Assembly (NCBI GenBank): GCA_021018995.1
Contig: CM037597.1
Location: forward strand, 31,994,936 to 32,058,935
Direction of reading: 5' to 3'
Length of the DNA: 64,000 nt
From: Chloranthus sessilifolius
Taxonomy: Eukaryota > Streptophyta > Magnoliopsida > Chloranthales > Chloranthaceae
Within the stretch, counting starts at the first letter, position 1, and every line of letters begins with the position of its first letter. Below are positions 19,428-31,539 of the stretch, one piece after another. Made by a program: the position numbers and the translations under genes. The notes beneath the pieces were generated by a model, which saw only the letters and a list, made by a program, of their open reading frames with translations, searched no databases and was not told the DNA's origin.

Positions 19428-21260
19428 GTACCCTTATGATGAGTCGTGGAGGCGACTTGAGAAAAATTGAAGCACGAATTTTGATAGACCCCGGGTCTAT
19501 ACACTCGTTTATTACTCCTCTTTTTTTCGAGAAGTTGGGTATTACTCCCGAACCCCTTGCTTTCATTTTAGACGTGAAGATTCCTATGGGAAGTTCAGTG
19601 AGCACAGATACAACATGTCAGTCAGTAATCATGATAATTGATAAGCACGAGATAGTGACCGACATGATTATGTTGAACATGGAAGGATTCAATGTAATTC
19701 TTAGGATGGATTGGTTGGCTGCTTATCACGCGAGCGTGGACTGTCTACGGAAGATCGTGACCTTCCGACCACCAAAGCAAAAATCCTTTCGATTCTGTGG
19801 AGTTAAATCGAAGGTTGCACCGCTAGTTTCAGCTATTAAGGCCGAGCGCATGATGAGGAATGGCTGTAGCGGATATCTTGCTTATCTGCAAGATCATGTT
19901 GAAAAGAAGAACGACTGGGCTCTTATTACGATGGTCTGCATGTATCCTGATGTCTTTCTAGACGACTTGTCTGGATTACCACCTGATCGAGAGATTGAGT
20001 TTACGATCGAGCTAGCGTCGGGTACAGAACCGTTGTTTAAAGCTCCATATCAGATGGCGCCTGCGGAATTGAAAAAGCTCAAGGAACAGCTACAGGAGCT
20101 ATTAGATAAAGGCTTCATTCGACCGAGTGTTTCTCCTTGGGGCGCACCGGTACTTTTTATGAAAAAGAAGGATGGATTGATGCATCTGTGCATCAATTAT
20201 CGTCAGCTCAATAAGATGATGATCAAGAATCGTTATCCTCTTCCCCGGATAGATGACTTGTTTGATCAATTACAAGGTGCAAAGTTCTTCTCGAAGATTG
20301 ATCTGAGGTCAGGCTATCACCAGCTCAAGATTAAGGTGGAAGATATATCCAAGACTGCGTTTCGTACGCGATATGGCCACTATGAGTTCTTGGTGATGCC
20401 ATTTGGGTTGACAAATGCGCCTACATATTTTATGGACCTGATGAACCGCGTGTTCAAGCCACATCTAGACAAGTCTGTGGTAGTTTTTGTAGATGACATC
20501 CTCATCTATTCGAAAACCAGAGAGGAGCATATGCAGCATCTACGAGTGGCTCTTCAAACACTCAGGGACCATCAGCTGTATGCCATACTCAGTAAGTGTG
20601 AGTTTTAGCTTGATCAGGTTAGTTTCTTGGGCCACGTTGTCTCTGAGACTGGTGTATCAATGGATCCTACAAAGATCGATTCTGTGGTGAACTGGGCACA
20701 ACCTACGACAGTTACAGAGGTTCGAAGTTTCCTTGGTTTGGCAGGGTACTATTGAAGATTTGTTGAAGGTTTCTTGAAGATATCAGGTCTGCGTACACAG
20801 CTTACAAGAAAGAATGCAAAGTTCGACTAGACAGAGCAGTGTGAGCAAAGTTTTTAGGAGCTGAAGTGGAGATTGACTACGGCATCGATACTTGCTATAC
20901 CTTTCGACAGTGGAGGCTTTGCAGTGTACAGTGATGCTTCTTATGGCGGATTAGGCTGTGTGCTTAATCAACATGAGCGGGTCATTGCATATGGTTCTAG
21001 GCAGCTGAAGGACCATGAAAGAAATTATCCGACGCATGATCTCAAGTTAGCAGCAGTTATATTCGCCCTGAAGATCTGGAGACATTACCTCTACGGTGAG
21101 ATATTCGATATATTCACCGATCATAAGAGCCTCAAATACCTTTTCACTTAGAAGGACTTGAATATGAGACAATGATGATGGATGAAGTTTTTGAAGGATT
21201 ATGATTACTCGATTTAGTATCATTCGAGAAAGGCGAATGTCGTTGTTGATGCTCTCAGTA
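19428..21260 (+). pseudogene. RT-A protease, reverse transcriptase and RNase H
   Basis: Protease [12 protein letters not shown] near 19480. [12 protein letters not shown] near 20187, [25 protein letters not shown] and [10 protein letters not shown] near 20484-20515. It is open from 19436 to 20608, where TAG replaces an expected Trp (CEFW). RNase [17 protein letters not shown] near 20915, [11 protein letters not shown] near 21112. Further stops at about 20753, 20828, 20850, 21150, 21174-21177 and 21217 replace Arg, Trp or Gln. Confidence 0.92.
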
Positions 21261-22903
21261 GAAGGTCTTCAGTACAGTTGTCACATCTTGTCAGTCGGAT
21301 ACAGAGATGGAAGCTATTGGAAGATATGGCTTTGGGCAGCTCACGATTTGATGTGAAAGGCTCGAGAGCATTGATGGCTACACTTGTCCAGTGCCCTACG
21401 CTCTTCGAGAATATCAGGAAGCTTCAGATGATAGACAATGAGCTGATGGTTATTAGGCGAGATGTGGAGAGTGGAAGTAAGAAGGATTTCTCCATTCGAG
21501 CAGATGAGACCTTGTTGTTTCGAGACCGAATATGCGTATCGACGAGTACTGAGCTTCGGGACACCATTCTGGAAGAGGCTCACAAATCCATGTATGCCAT
21601 ACATCTTGGTAGCACCAAGATGTATCAGGACTTGATGAAGAGTTTCTGGTGGCGAGGTTTGAAATGCGACGTCGCTGAGTACGTATCTCGATGCATGGTT
21701 TGTCAGTAGGTTAAGGTTGATCATTAGAATCTAGCGGGGTTATTGCAACCTTTACCTATAACTGAGTGGAAATGAGAAGCCATTTCGATGGACTTTATCC
21801 TAGGTTTGCCGAAAACATTGAGGAAGAACAATGCCATCTGGGCCATTGTTGATCGGTTAACCAAGTCTGCTCATTTCCTACAGTATAATACTACATGTAC
21901 AGCCAGTAGACTTGTAGATTTATACCTCAAGATCGTTCGACTGCACGGTATTCCGGCTAGTATTGTATTAGACAGGGATCCGCTGTTTACTTCACACTTT
22001 TGGCAGTGGTTACAAGAAGGAATGGGTCGTCTCGACTTCAGTTCAACATTTCATCCACAGACGGATGGCCAGACTGAGTGAGTGAATCAGATCATTGAGA
22101 ACATGTTGAGAGCTTACATGTTGGATTTTCATGGGTCATGGGACCAACACTTACCTCTGATCGAGTTCGCTTACAACAATAGCTTCCAAGCTAGCATTGG
22201 TATGGCACCGTTCGAGGCTTTATATGGGTGGCGGTATAGGTCAACGTTAAACTAGGAAGAAGTGGGTGAGAAGCTAATTATCAGATCTGAGATAGTTGCG
22301 CATACAACCGAGACAGTTCGGTTGATTCGCTAGAGACTTCGTGTAGCTCAGAGTCATCAGAAGAGCTACGCCGATCTCAAGCGGCGACATGTGGATTTTC
22401 AGGTATGCTTGAGTATGTTAACGTGCAATTAAATACTTAATACATATTCCGCGATGAAATTGTCGCTAATAATTGGTTTTCAGATAGGCGATAATGTTTT
22501 TGTTCGAATTTTGCCCATGAAAGGTGTTATGCGATTTGACAAAAGAGGGAAGCTGAGTCCTCGGTACGTTGGGCCTTTTGAGATATTAGGCCGAGTCGGA
22601 GAGGTTGCATACCAAGTGGCGTTACCACCGTAATTATCTAGCATGCACAACGTCTTTCATGTGTTGATGCTGTGTCGATACATATGCGACCCGACTCACG
22701 TGCTTGATTACCAACCCATTGTGCTTCAGGATGGTTTGACGGTGATTGAGGACCCGGTTCAGATTTTAGATCGCAAGGAGCAGATCCTACGCACTAAGAG
22801 GATTCCTTTGGTTCTCGTCTGATGGAGGAATCATACACCAGAGGAAGCCACCTGGGAGCGCGAAGCTGAGCTCCGAGAACAATTCCCGCACCATTTTGAT
22901 TGA
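21261..22903 (+). pseudogene. RT-A integrase with chromodomain
   Basis: Zinc-binding part HKSMYAIHLGS ... CMVCQ (about 21580-21708). Core: MDFILGLP, IVLDRDPLFTSHFW and HPQTDGQTE, so the D, D and E regions are present. C-terminal half: GKLSPRYVGPFEILGR, then ILDRKEQILRTKRIPL, WRNHTPEEATWEREAEL and FPHHF before TGA at about 22903, a canonical retrotransposon chromodomain of the kind that recognises histone marks. Ten or so stops. An intron (22403-22483) interrupts it. Confidence 0.9.
22403..22483 (+). other. Intron 2 of RT-A, inside integrase
   Basis: GATTTTCAG|GTATGC and GGTTTTCAG|ATAGGC border 81 nt with an in-frame TAA. Removing it rejoins VDFQ-IGDNVF, the normal integrase text. RT-1 and RT-C have no insertion at this place, so this intron is special to RT-A. 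Confidence 0.8.
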
Positions 22904-23303
22904 CCTTGTTGAGAAAATGCATATGGGATGTATAGAATTTGGACCTTTTGGGATGTACTTGTTTTTTTTTATACAATTTTGGCGATCCAATGTATTATTA
23001 AATATGTGCCTGCCTAATTTTCTGTATCACTACTTAAAAGTTCCTATTTCATGGAAACAAGGAAATTTTTGGAACTTAGACCAAACATGTGGGTGTTCTT
23101 CTCACTACTAATCATGTGATTAAATCGGGCCAAAATTTTAACTTGCTTTGCTTAACTTTCTAGGCAAAATTTTGGTTTTGCATTTGCATTCGAGTCAAAT
23201 TTCATGTTGAACATGAACAAGACTCGAGGGTTGTCAATTCGGACCCAAAGCTATAGCCTACATTTCAAAAATTTTGAAAATTTGAAGGCAAACAGGTATC
23301 GAG
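22904..23303 (+). other. RT-A spacer after pol
   Basis: No gene seen. It leads into the internal motif cluster. Confidence 0.6.
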
Positions 23304-23474
23304 AAATTTGAGGGTCGAATTCCAAAAGGGACGGTCGAATTTGCATGAACAGTGCCCAGCCTGTTTAAGGCCAATTTTAAGCCTGGCAAACTTTTGGGAA
23401 ATTCGAGGGTCGATTTCAAATTCGACCGTCGAATTGAAATTCAACCATCAAATTTGAAATCGAGGGTCGAATTT
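23304..23474 (+). repeat. RT-A internal cluster of ATTCGA-NNN-TCGAAT motifs
   Basis: About six copies (GAGGGTCGAAT, GACGGTCGAAT, ATTCGAGGGTCGAT, ATTCGACCGTCGAAT, ATTCAACCATCAAAT, ATCGAGGGTCGAAT). These have the build of the LTR cluster, 280-450 bp before the ORF3 start. TTTATCGGGTTATG follows where RT-1, RT-B and RT-C have a TATA box; I see no good TATA here. Confidence 0.9.
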
Positions 23475-23757
23475 ATCGGGTTATGTTAACCCGGATTTGG
23501 GGGTTTTGTCATTCTCTGACTTGAAACAGAGGTCTGCGCTTAGGGTTCTTAAGGATTTTTGGATTTTCTTGGGTTCTACTTTTTGGCCGAAATCAGAGGG
23601 ACTTTCACTTGGATGTGCACGGGACTTGCAAGGACCTTGGATTGCTTAGCCACGATTTCAATTGTGGGCTTTCTATCGCGGTAAAACCCTCTTTCTTATG
23701 GCTTTCAATTTCTATTTTTTTTTGTATATTTGGGTTGGTTTCTTGCATTTTATTCAT

Positions 23758-24099
23758 GGGGCCCAAGAAACAAACCACCACCCGTGTCCCTACCTCTAAA
23801 AGATTGGCTTCTAAAGGTGGGCCTTCAAGCAAACCCTCATAGTCGGCTCAGCCACCACCACAGCCGAATCCAACCCCTGTGCAACCTATGCCTCCTCAAA
23901 TTCGTGAACAACCGAATGAATTTTGGAGCATCAAGGGTTTTGCTACTGAGTGGGTCTTTCATCCCGAATTGTTTGATCAACAGACCACTATTCAGTCGGC
24001 TTCCGACTATTTGGAGAAAGCCCATTTGACCTCTCTATGTACCGCTTTTAGTGACCATTTTTATCCTCGTCTAGTGCGCTTGTTCTATCAGCGCATGAG
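23758..24099 (+). pseudogene. ORF3 of RT-A, 5' part
   Basis: Starts MGPKKQTTTRVPTSKRLAS; the phrase PTSKRLAS recurs in ORF3 of RT-C. A TAG near 23840 and a frameshift follow. The core begins EFWSIKGFATEWVF and DHFYPRLVRLFYQRM, where RT-B cuts in. The remainder lies at 38277-39252. Confidence 0.8.
24095..24099 (+). other. Probable target duplication of RT-B, left
   Basis: ATGAG here against ATGCG at 38277-38281; four of five bases match. ORF3 of RT-A reads through (QRM-RKEDGKK) when one copy and RT-B are removed. Confidence 0.65.
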
Positions 24100-24355
24100 T
24101 GTTGACAAGTGAAAAATACAATTTTTCACCCCTAAACTTGAGTCTTGATAGACCTTTGAGAGAACTAAATAAGTGTTTTAAGTGCTTATGTTGCAGCTAA
24201 CAATAAAGACAGGCTTAACCATAAAAGCAGCTTAAAAGTGCCAATAAGATGACAATCCATGTCAATCCAAAGGAAGAAAGTGAAGAAACAACCTCATCAG
24301 CTGTTGAAAGGTCTGAATAGAAGAAGCAAAGACCTGGAAGAGAAGTATGGAACAA

Positions 24356-24614
24356 TTCGAACAGAAAAATGCACTACAGAGTCCTTTTCAGAAGAACTCA
24401 GATTTTCGCAAAGAACCCAAACTCATGAAAAGGAATAAAACTCCAGCGTAGCATTCAAGAGCATCTCAACTGCTCAAGAGAGGATTGAACTTTGCGAAAA
24501 GAAGAAAACACAATTCGAACAGAACCAGAACATTGCGAAAAGAGCTTCAGGAGTCACAACACTTTGCGAAAAGGCCCCTAAGCTGTGCGAAGAGGCATTC
24601 TGGAGATTCGCAAC
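24356..24614 (+). repeat. RT-B 5' LTR cluster of CTTTTCG(C/A)AAAG-like motifs
   Basis: Forms seen: TTTTCGCAAAG, TTTGCGAAAAG (three times), ATTCGAAC, GTGCGAAGAG, ATTCGCAAC. Arms CTTTT/AAAAG flank a CG core. Upstream of the TATA box by about 330-580 bp. Confidence 0.8.
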
Positions 24615-24938
24615 TTTAACAAGGGCAATTCAGTAATCTGTTGCATGCGTCCCAATGCATTTTAAAACCTAGGGACATTCCAGAGGGTTCTATGCATGAA
24701 GCGAAGAAATATTCCACCCCACGTGAGCACCTAGAGAGGGAATAACTTGGCGGGAACTTCTAGAAACTCTAACAAACTTTCAAAATGCATAACAGAATTG
24801 ATGCCTTTTTCACGATTTGAACGGATCGAGAATTCGATTGGCGAACGATCTCGATCCCGTGCTCGACTACCATTGGTCAATACAGATCTGAGAACCTCTG
24901 ATTGGTTGATACACATCTGAGCTGGACCTGGGGAAAGC

Positions 24939-24947
24939 TATAAATAG
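24939..24947 (+). promoter_or_regulatory. TATA box in the RT-B 5' LTR
   Basis: TATAAATAG, a near-consensus plant TATA box; the same sequence is at 37297-37305 in the 3' LTR. Transcription would start about 30 bp downstream. Confidence 0.75.
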
Positions 24948-25913
24948 ACGAAGCATTTGCCCAATTGGGGCATCCAGTTTTAAGTTTCATTTCTAATCCC
25001 CATTTCCCAAATGCTTTGTGCAATCCTTGTAATAGCCTACTTTGTACTTGCATTTGAGAGTCGTGAGATACTCAGAACTCAAAGGAGAGTTTGCATCCAA
25101 GACCGCAAATCCGAGAGTCATAAGCCGCGGCTCAGAAATTGTAAGGATGAATTTTAAAAGGTTGTTGTAAACTATGCATTCTCCATTGGACTCATGTCAA
25201 GGGTTCCTCTCGATCTCCTCAAGACATTAGACTCCTTTAGATTCATTGTTTAGCATGCAATTTCCCTTGATTCATTAATCCTGTGAGAATTAGTGTTTGT
25301 AACCTAGTCTCTTACAGCATTTGTAGTGATGTTTCTTGTTCTGAATTGAGGATTTGGATTAAAGACTATTGGATGGTTTGTGGCCATTAAAGTGGACAGA
25401 CCATAGCCATAAGTGTAAGCCTAATCCTTGAATTAGATTTATCTCTCTTACATCTGTGCTTGTAGCCAGATGAAGATTGGATCACCTCTATTGAGCTGCA
25501 GTTATTCTCATTAGATTTCAAAGACCAAATCAGATTTAGATATTACTTCTCCATCTTTGTTTCAATCATTCCCCCCACTCGGATCTGGATCATTTAGTTT
25601 AAATTTTTCTTTATTTTTAGTTAGTTAAACATGACAAATTCAACCTCTCATCGTATGTGCTTTCTAGATAGGATAAGAGGCCAGATCTGGTAGCGCAGAT
25701 CTGGAGGTTTATCTTGCATTTTAGACAAATTCTTTGTGGACGAACTTTCACTCACTTACATTTAAAACATGCTACAATTGGCCCTGATCTTGCAGGCTAA
25801 TTCACTTCTACCCGTGCTGATATTTCTTTATTTTTCTAGTATAATTTAGCAGTTGAAAACCCGTCTTCAAAACACACATAAATCAAGCACACTAAGAAGC
25901 AACAATAAATTTT

Positions 25914-25930
25914 TGGCGCCGTTGCCGGGG
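25914..25930 (+). promoter_or_regulatory. Primer-binding site (tRNA-Asp) of RT-B
   Basis: TGGCGCCGTTGCCGGGG is the complement of the plant tRNA-Asp 3' end and is the usual Athila primer site. It lies six bases after the LTR. Confidence 0.92.
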
Positions 25931-26103
25931 AATTTGTTCTAAAATTGGTAGACCTAAGTTTTTACGTTTAATATTTTTTTTATCATTACTAAACTATTCT
26001 ATTGTTTATACCTGTGCAGTTATTCATGTCCAATTTTTGAAGAAGGGAAACTACTTAAAAAGAAATTCTGAAGGTTTGCTGTGAATAATAAGATTTTTTT
26101 GTT

Positions 26104-27640
26104 ATGAGTTGTATGTTTGGTAGGAGGACTCTCAGCCCTGAGATTGTCCCACTGAATTTAGAAGTTGAAAGGCTGCTACGAACCAAACAAACAACACAGA
26201 ATTCTGCTACTATGGGTGAAGAACCTCGACTTTTGAGAGATTACTTTGCACCTGGTGCTTATAATTCTCCCTTTTGCATTCAATTTCCTACTGTTGAAGG
26301 AAATTATGAGATCAAATCATCAACTATCCAAATGCTCCCTTCCTTCCATGGGTTAAGTAAGGAAGATCCATACAAACATGTGGATGAATTCTTGGCTCTT
26401 TGCACCACATTCAACATAGCTGGACTTGGTCTAGAAGCAACCAAGCTTAGGCTCTTTCCTTTTTCATTAAAGGATAATGCTAGAGCATGGCTATCTATAT
26501 TAGGACCAAATAGTATCACCTCTTGGAATGATTTGCAGTGTCAATTTTTAGCCAAATATTTCCCAATGTCTAAAACAAGCCAATTGAGACAAAGTATCAT
26601 TTCTTTCTCACAAAACTCAACTGAAACTTTCCATGAAGCATGGGAACGATTTAAGGAACTTTTAAGGTAATGTCCTCATCATCAAATTCCCAGATGGCAG
26701 CTGGTTCAAAGCTTCTATCAAGGAATTGATCAAAAAGGCAAAAATATGGTGGATTCCTCCTGTGGAGGCACTTACTTGCAAAAAACAGTTGAGGAGGTTT
26801 GGGACTTATTTGAAGTAATTGGTGAAAACTCAACTCAACAGGAATCTCTGTCAAGAGATATTAAAAATCCTGCTAGGTTGAACAATCAGCAACCCACCAA
26901 AGGGAAGATTTATGAGGTGAATGAGTTGGAAAGAAAGATGGACAATTTAATCACAAAGTTTGATAGATTGATGGACTCACTTAAAATTCCAAATGTTGCA
27001 AGAGTAGAGGAGGCATGCCTGATATGCCAGTCCCCCACTCATTCAATTGACCAATGTCATGCTGCACCACAGTTCCCAGATTTAATGGTGGAACAAGCTC
27101 ATGCTGCTCAATCATTTGGACAGTTGCAGTCAAATGAATATCCATGGAGAGGACACCCCAATTTGAGGTGGAACCAAGGGAATTATCAATCCCAACAGCA
27201 GCAACAACCAAAGAACCAAATGCCTTTCAAAACGCATGACCTTTATCGAGAATTTTTATGCCAAACCAAATTTTCAGTAGCCCATTCCACAACAACCTGC
27301 ACAACAATCTGCCCCAGTTCAAACCCCTTCCAGGTCCCCTTGTTTTGAAGATCAAGTCCTAAATTCACTCCAGAATTTAGGATCTTTAACTCAGACTGTG
27401 AATTTTCACAGCCAGAGCATAAAGAAGATTGAAGAAACATTGGGACAGCTTTCAAATACTTTGGCAAAAAGAGAGGAAGGAAAGTTACCCAGCCAACCTT
27501 TGAACAATCCCAAAGGACAGTTCATGGTTGGAGAAGCTTCTAATTCACATGAAGAAGTAAAAGCTACCACTTTGAGAAGTGGAAGAATCATAAATAACAA
27601 AGTGGGTACCGCAGAAGAAAAATGAGGAAAATGATAAAGA
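26104..27640 (+). pseudogene. RT-B gag
   Basis: Gag fold from about 26219: GEEPRLLRDYFAPGAYNSP, FHGLSKEDPYKHVDEFLALC, LRLFPFSLKDNARAWL and QCQFLAKYFPMSKTSQLR. A TAA at 26668-26670 interrupts FKELLR-CPHH. Continuation has a zinc-knuckle-like CLICQSPTHSIDQC near 27015. Frameshifts near 27345 and 27625. The long text and missing classical CCHC spacing fit Athila Gag. Confidence 0.88.
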
Positions 27641-28424
27641 TATGCGGCAAAAGATAATGATAGCAAGTAAGAATCTTGATGGACCTCATCAAAATCAAAA
27701 AAATGAAAAACAAAAAATCCAAAAAATTTCTGAAAATGCTTCCAAATCTGTAGATGAAGGACCAGCTCCTCATTTACCATTTCCACGTGCAATGAAATCC
27801 GTATCCCCTTTTGATAAAGGGAACACAAAAATAGATGAAATGATGGAGACTTTCAAGCAAGTCAAGATAAATCTACCTTTGCTTGAGGCAATCAAACAAA
27901 TTCCAGCATATGCAAAATTTTTGAAAGATGTTTGCACTCACAAAAGACAGTCTAGGATACAGTTGTCCAAGAAGGTCTTTGCTGTGGAAAGAGTTAATCA
28001 GGTGTTATCCATTGCCACACCTCCTAAATTTCAAGATCCAGGAATCCCCACAATCCCTTGCATTATTGGGGAACATACCATTGAAAAGGCTTTATTAGAT
28101 CTGGGTGCTAGTGTTAACCTACTTCCATATTCTGTATATGAGAAACTAGGTTTGGGAGAATTAAAACCCACTCATGTGGTGTTACAACTAGCAGACAGAT
28201 CTGAAAGGAAGCCGGTGGGGATGATTGAAGATGTATTGGTAGGAGTAGATAAATTTTTCTATCCTGCTGATTTTCTAGTTTTGGACATGGAACCAACCAA
28301 AAGCAAAACGTCCATCCCTGTCATTTTGGGAAGACCATTCACACTACTGAAATGCTTGCATCCAATGCAGTCCGAATTATGGAAGTCTCTTTGGAAACAT
28401 GAAGGTAAAATTAAATGTTTATAA
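27641..28424 (+). pseudogene. RT-B protease region
   Basis: PFPRAMKSVSPFDKGNTKID and LLEAIKQIPAYAKFLKDVCT are the linker typical of Athila Pol. The retropepsin reads ALLDLGASVNLLPYSVYEKL near 28090, then VILGRPF near 28320. A one-base shift near 28340 moves the frame into the following RT segment. Confidence 0.9.
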
Positions 28425-30372
28425 TGCACCACACAAACTCAATTCGATTCAAGAATGTTTTCATGTTGATTTATTGGATGAACTAGTAGAAGGGACTTTT
28501 CAACAGTTTCTGCAGTGTGAAGAGTTCACCACAAATGTTAAAGATACTTGGGGAAATTCTGAAGAAGAAACAGTTTGTATCTCAAATTCTGAGGAAATAA
28601 ATGTTGTGCAAGGAACTCATAATCAATCAGCAAGTTTCTCTTCTTGGAAACCTGCTACTCTTCCCCTTCCACAAACAGATAAGGTACCTTTGTTACCTTC
28701 TTTTCGCAGTCCACCTGATTTAGAATTAAAACAGCTGCCAGAAAATTTGAAATATGTGTTTTTAGGAAATCATAAATCATTGCCTGCAATTATTTCTTCC
28801 TCCCTCACAAACGAGCAAGAAGAAGAGCTGTTGATAGTTTTGAAAGAACATAGAAGGGCAATTGGCTGGACTATTGCTAATTTAGGAGGAATCAGTCCAG
28901 CTGTTTGCATGCACAAAATCCATTTGGAAGAAAATGCAAAGCCTTCTAGGGAAATGCAAAGGAGGCTGAACCCTCACATGCAAGAAGTGGTCATGAAAGA
29001 GGTTGTTAAGTTGTTAGATGCAGGGGTCATTTACCCCATTTCAGATTCAGCTTCGGTGGCACCTACACAGGTGGTACCTAAGAAATCTGGGATCACTGTT
29101 GTAACCTCAGATTCGGGTGAGCTTATGTCAACCAGACAAACAACTGGGTACTCTGGGTACAATCAGATTCCTGTGTACCCACAAGATCAGGAAAAGACCA
29201 CATTCACTTGCCCTTTTGGCACTTTTGCCTATAGGAGAATGCCTTTTGGTCCTTGTAATGCTCCTGCTACCTTTCAAAGATGCATGTATTCCATTTTTTT
29301 TGATATGATTGACCAATTTATGGAGATTTTTATGGATGATTTTTCAATCTATGGAGATAGTTTTTCCCAGTGTTTACATCATCTCAAATTGGTATTACAG
29401 AGATGTGAAGAAACCAATCTAGTTCTAAGCTGGGAAAAGAGCCATTTCATGGTCACCCAAGGCATTGTCCTTGGCCATGTTGTTTCTCACAAGGGCATTG
29501 AGGTGGACAGAGCAAAAATTGATCTAATTGCACATTTACCACCTCCCAAAACTGTTAAGCAAATCAGAAGTTTTCTGGGACATGCTGGATTTTACAGAAG
29601 GTTCATCAAGGACTTCAGTAAAATAACCAAACCTCTTTGTCATTTGCTGTGCCAAGATGTCCCTTTTATTTTCAATAATGAATGCATGAAGGCTTTTGAA
29701 TTCCTAAAAAACTGTTTGATTTCAGCCCCAATATTGCAGTCTCCAGATTATTCATTACCTTTTGAATTGATGTGTGATGCATCAGATTATGCTTTGGGAG
29801 CTGTCCTTGGACAGAGAAAAGAAAAACTGCCTCATGTCATAGCTTATGCCAGTAGATCAATGATTGATGCACAACTCAATTACACAACAACTGAGAAGGA
29901 GCTGCTGGAAATTGTTTTTGCTCTAGAAAAATTCAGGTCATATGTCTTGGGTTCACAAATAGTGGTGTTTACTGACCACTCTGCTTTGAAATACCTTCTG
30001 TCTAAGAAGCACACCAAACCAAGATTAATCAGGTGGATTCTCCTATTACAGGAATTTGATTTACAGATCAAAGATAAAAAGGGGGTGGAAAATGTGATGG
30101 CTGATCACCTGTCTAGAATTTTAACTGCTGATATTGATAGGCTGCCTATCAATGAATCTTTCTCTGATGAGCAACTTTTTGCCATTAGTATACACACTCC
30201 TTGGTTTGCAAACATAGTCAACTTTTTGGCTACTGGAAGAATTCCTCAACATTGGAATAAAATGGATAAAGATCTTTTTTTCGCAAAGGTTAAACACTTC
30301 ATCTGGGAAGATCCTCATCTGTTCAAGAGTTGTGCAGACCAAATAATAAGAAAATGTGTCCCTGACCAATAA
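28425..30372 (+). pseudogene. RT-B reverse transcriptase and RNase H with RT core deletion
   Basis: One open stretch of about 650 codons. [32 protein letters not shown] near 29075, then directly YSGYNQIPV near 29152; the family has about 50 residues (the LN-ATRKDHFPLPF part and the FLDG catalytic block) between these. FMDDFSIYG follows near 29331. RNase [18 protein letters not shown] near 29762, [15 protein letters not shown] at 30370-30372 ends it inside the integrase zinc region. RT lacks its first catalytic Asp and cannot work. Confidence 0.92.
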
Positions 30373-31155
30373 TTTCATAGCATACTTTCTATGTGCCATG
30401 AACAGGCTTGTGGAGGTCATTTTAGTGGAAACAAAACTGCTGCAAAGGTTTTGCAATGCAGATTTTATTGGCCCACACTTTTCAAAGATGCTCTGCAGCA
30501 TTGTAAGTCTTGCCAAAACTATCAAAAATTGGACAACATTTCCAAGAGAAACTCAATGCCTTTACAGCCTATTTTGGTAGTTGAGTTGTTTGATGTGTGG
30601 GGGATAGACTTCATAGGTCCCTTCCCTCCTTCCAATGGGAATAACTTCATTTTAGTAGCTGTGGATTATGTATCCAAATGGATTGAAGCCACAACTACTA
30701 AAACAAATGATCACAAAGTGGTTCTGAAATTTCTTAAGGATCACATTTTTTCCAGGTTTGGTTTTCCCAGAGCCATTATCAGTGATGGGGGAAGCCATTT
30801 TTGTAATAGACATTTTGAAACTTTGTTGAAGAAATACTCTGTGACTCATAGAGTAGCCACTCCATATCATCCACAAACCAGTGGACAAGTGGATATTTCC
30901 AATAGAGAAATCAAACATATTTTGGAAAAGACTGTGAAGAAGGACAGAAAGGATTGGTCCTTTAAGCTGAATGATGCATTGTGGGCATATAGGACAGCCT
31001 ATAAAACCCCAATTGGTATGTCCCCATTTAGGTTGGTCTATGGCAAAGCATGCCATTTACCAGTAGAGTTAGAATATAAAGCTTTTTGGGCCATTAAAAC
31101 ATTGAACATGGATCTAACTATCACGGTAATCACAGAAACTGCAACTTCGAGTTAG
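30373..31155 (+). pseudogene. RT-B integrase
   Basis: Same frame after the single [19 protein letters not shown] ... CKSCQNY zinc region. Core: [29 protein letters not shown] and [12 protein letters not shown], so all three acidic residues are present. Then [17 protein letters not shown] and the [18 protein letters not shown] text of Athila. Ends near 31155, with a frame change toward 31357 (LRRTRMDAYTNSRLYKEKVK). No chromodomain. Confidence 0.9.
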
Positions 31156-31539
31156 AAGAACTCGAATGGATGCATACACAAATTCAAGATTGTATAAAGA
31201 GAAAGTCAAAACTTTTCATGATAAAAATTTATTGAGAAAAGAGTTCACAAATGTTCTAAGGTATGGTTATTTAACTCAAAGCTCAAGTTTTTCCCAGAAA
31301 ACCGAGATCCGTATGGGAAGGGCCATACACTTATTCGTGCAGCCTTCGAGTCAGTGACATCCTTGATCCAACTAATGGAAGAATCACAAAGGTCAATGGT
31401 CAGAGGCTCAAACCATGCATTGAAAATACACAGGAGCCATGTCCCATCTATCATCATGAATCTCCAAAATCGATGGCGTAAAACCGTACATTATGTTTGT
31501 ATATCATAGTTTTGCTTATTTTCTCTTTTTTGCTTTTAT

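Larger units (their letters stand above)
24100..25907 (+). repeat. 5' LTR of RT-B
   Basis: Pairs with 36461-38276. The outer 280 bp and the last 750 bp are almost identical between the two, but three patches differ strongly (about 24385-24615, 24800-24935, 25040-25140). A good TATA box sits at 24939. Confidence 0.95.
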
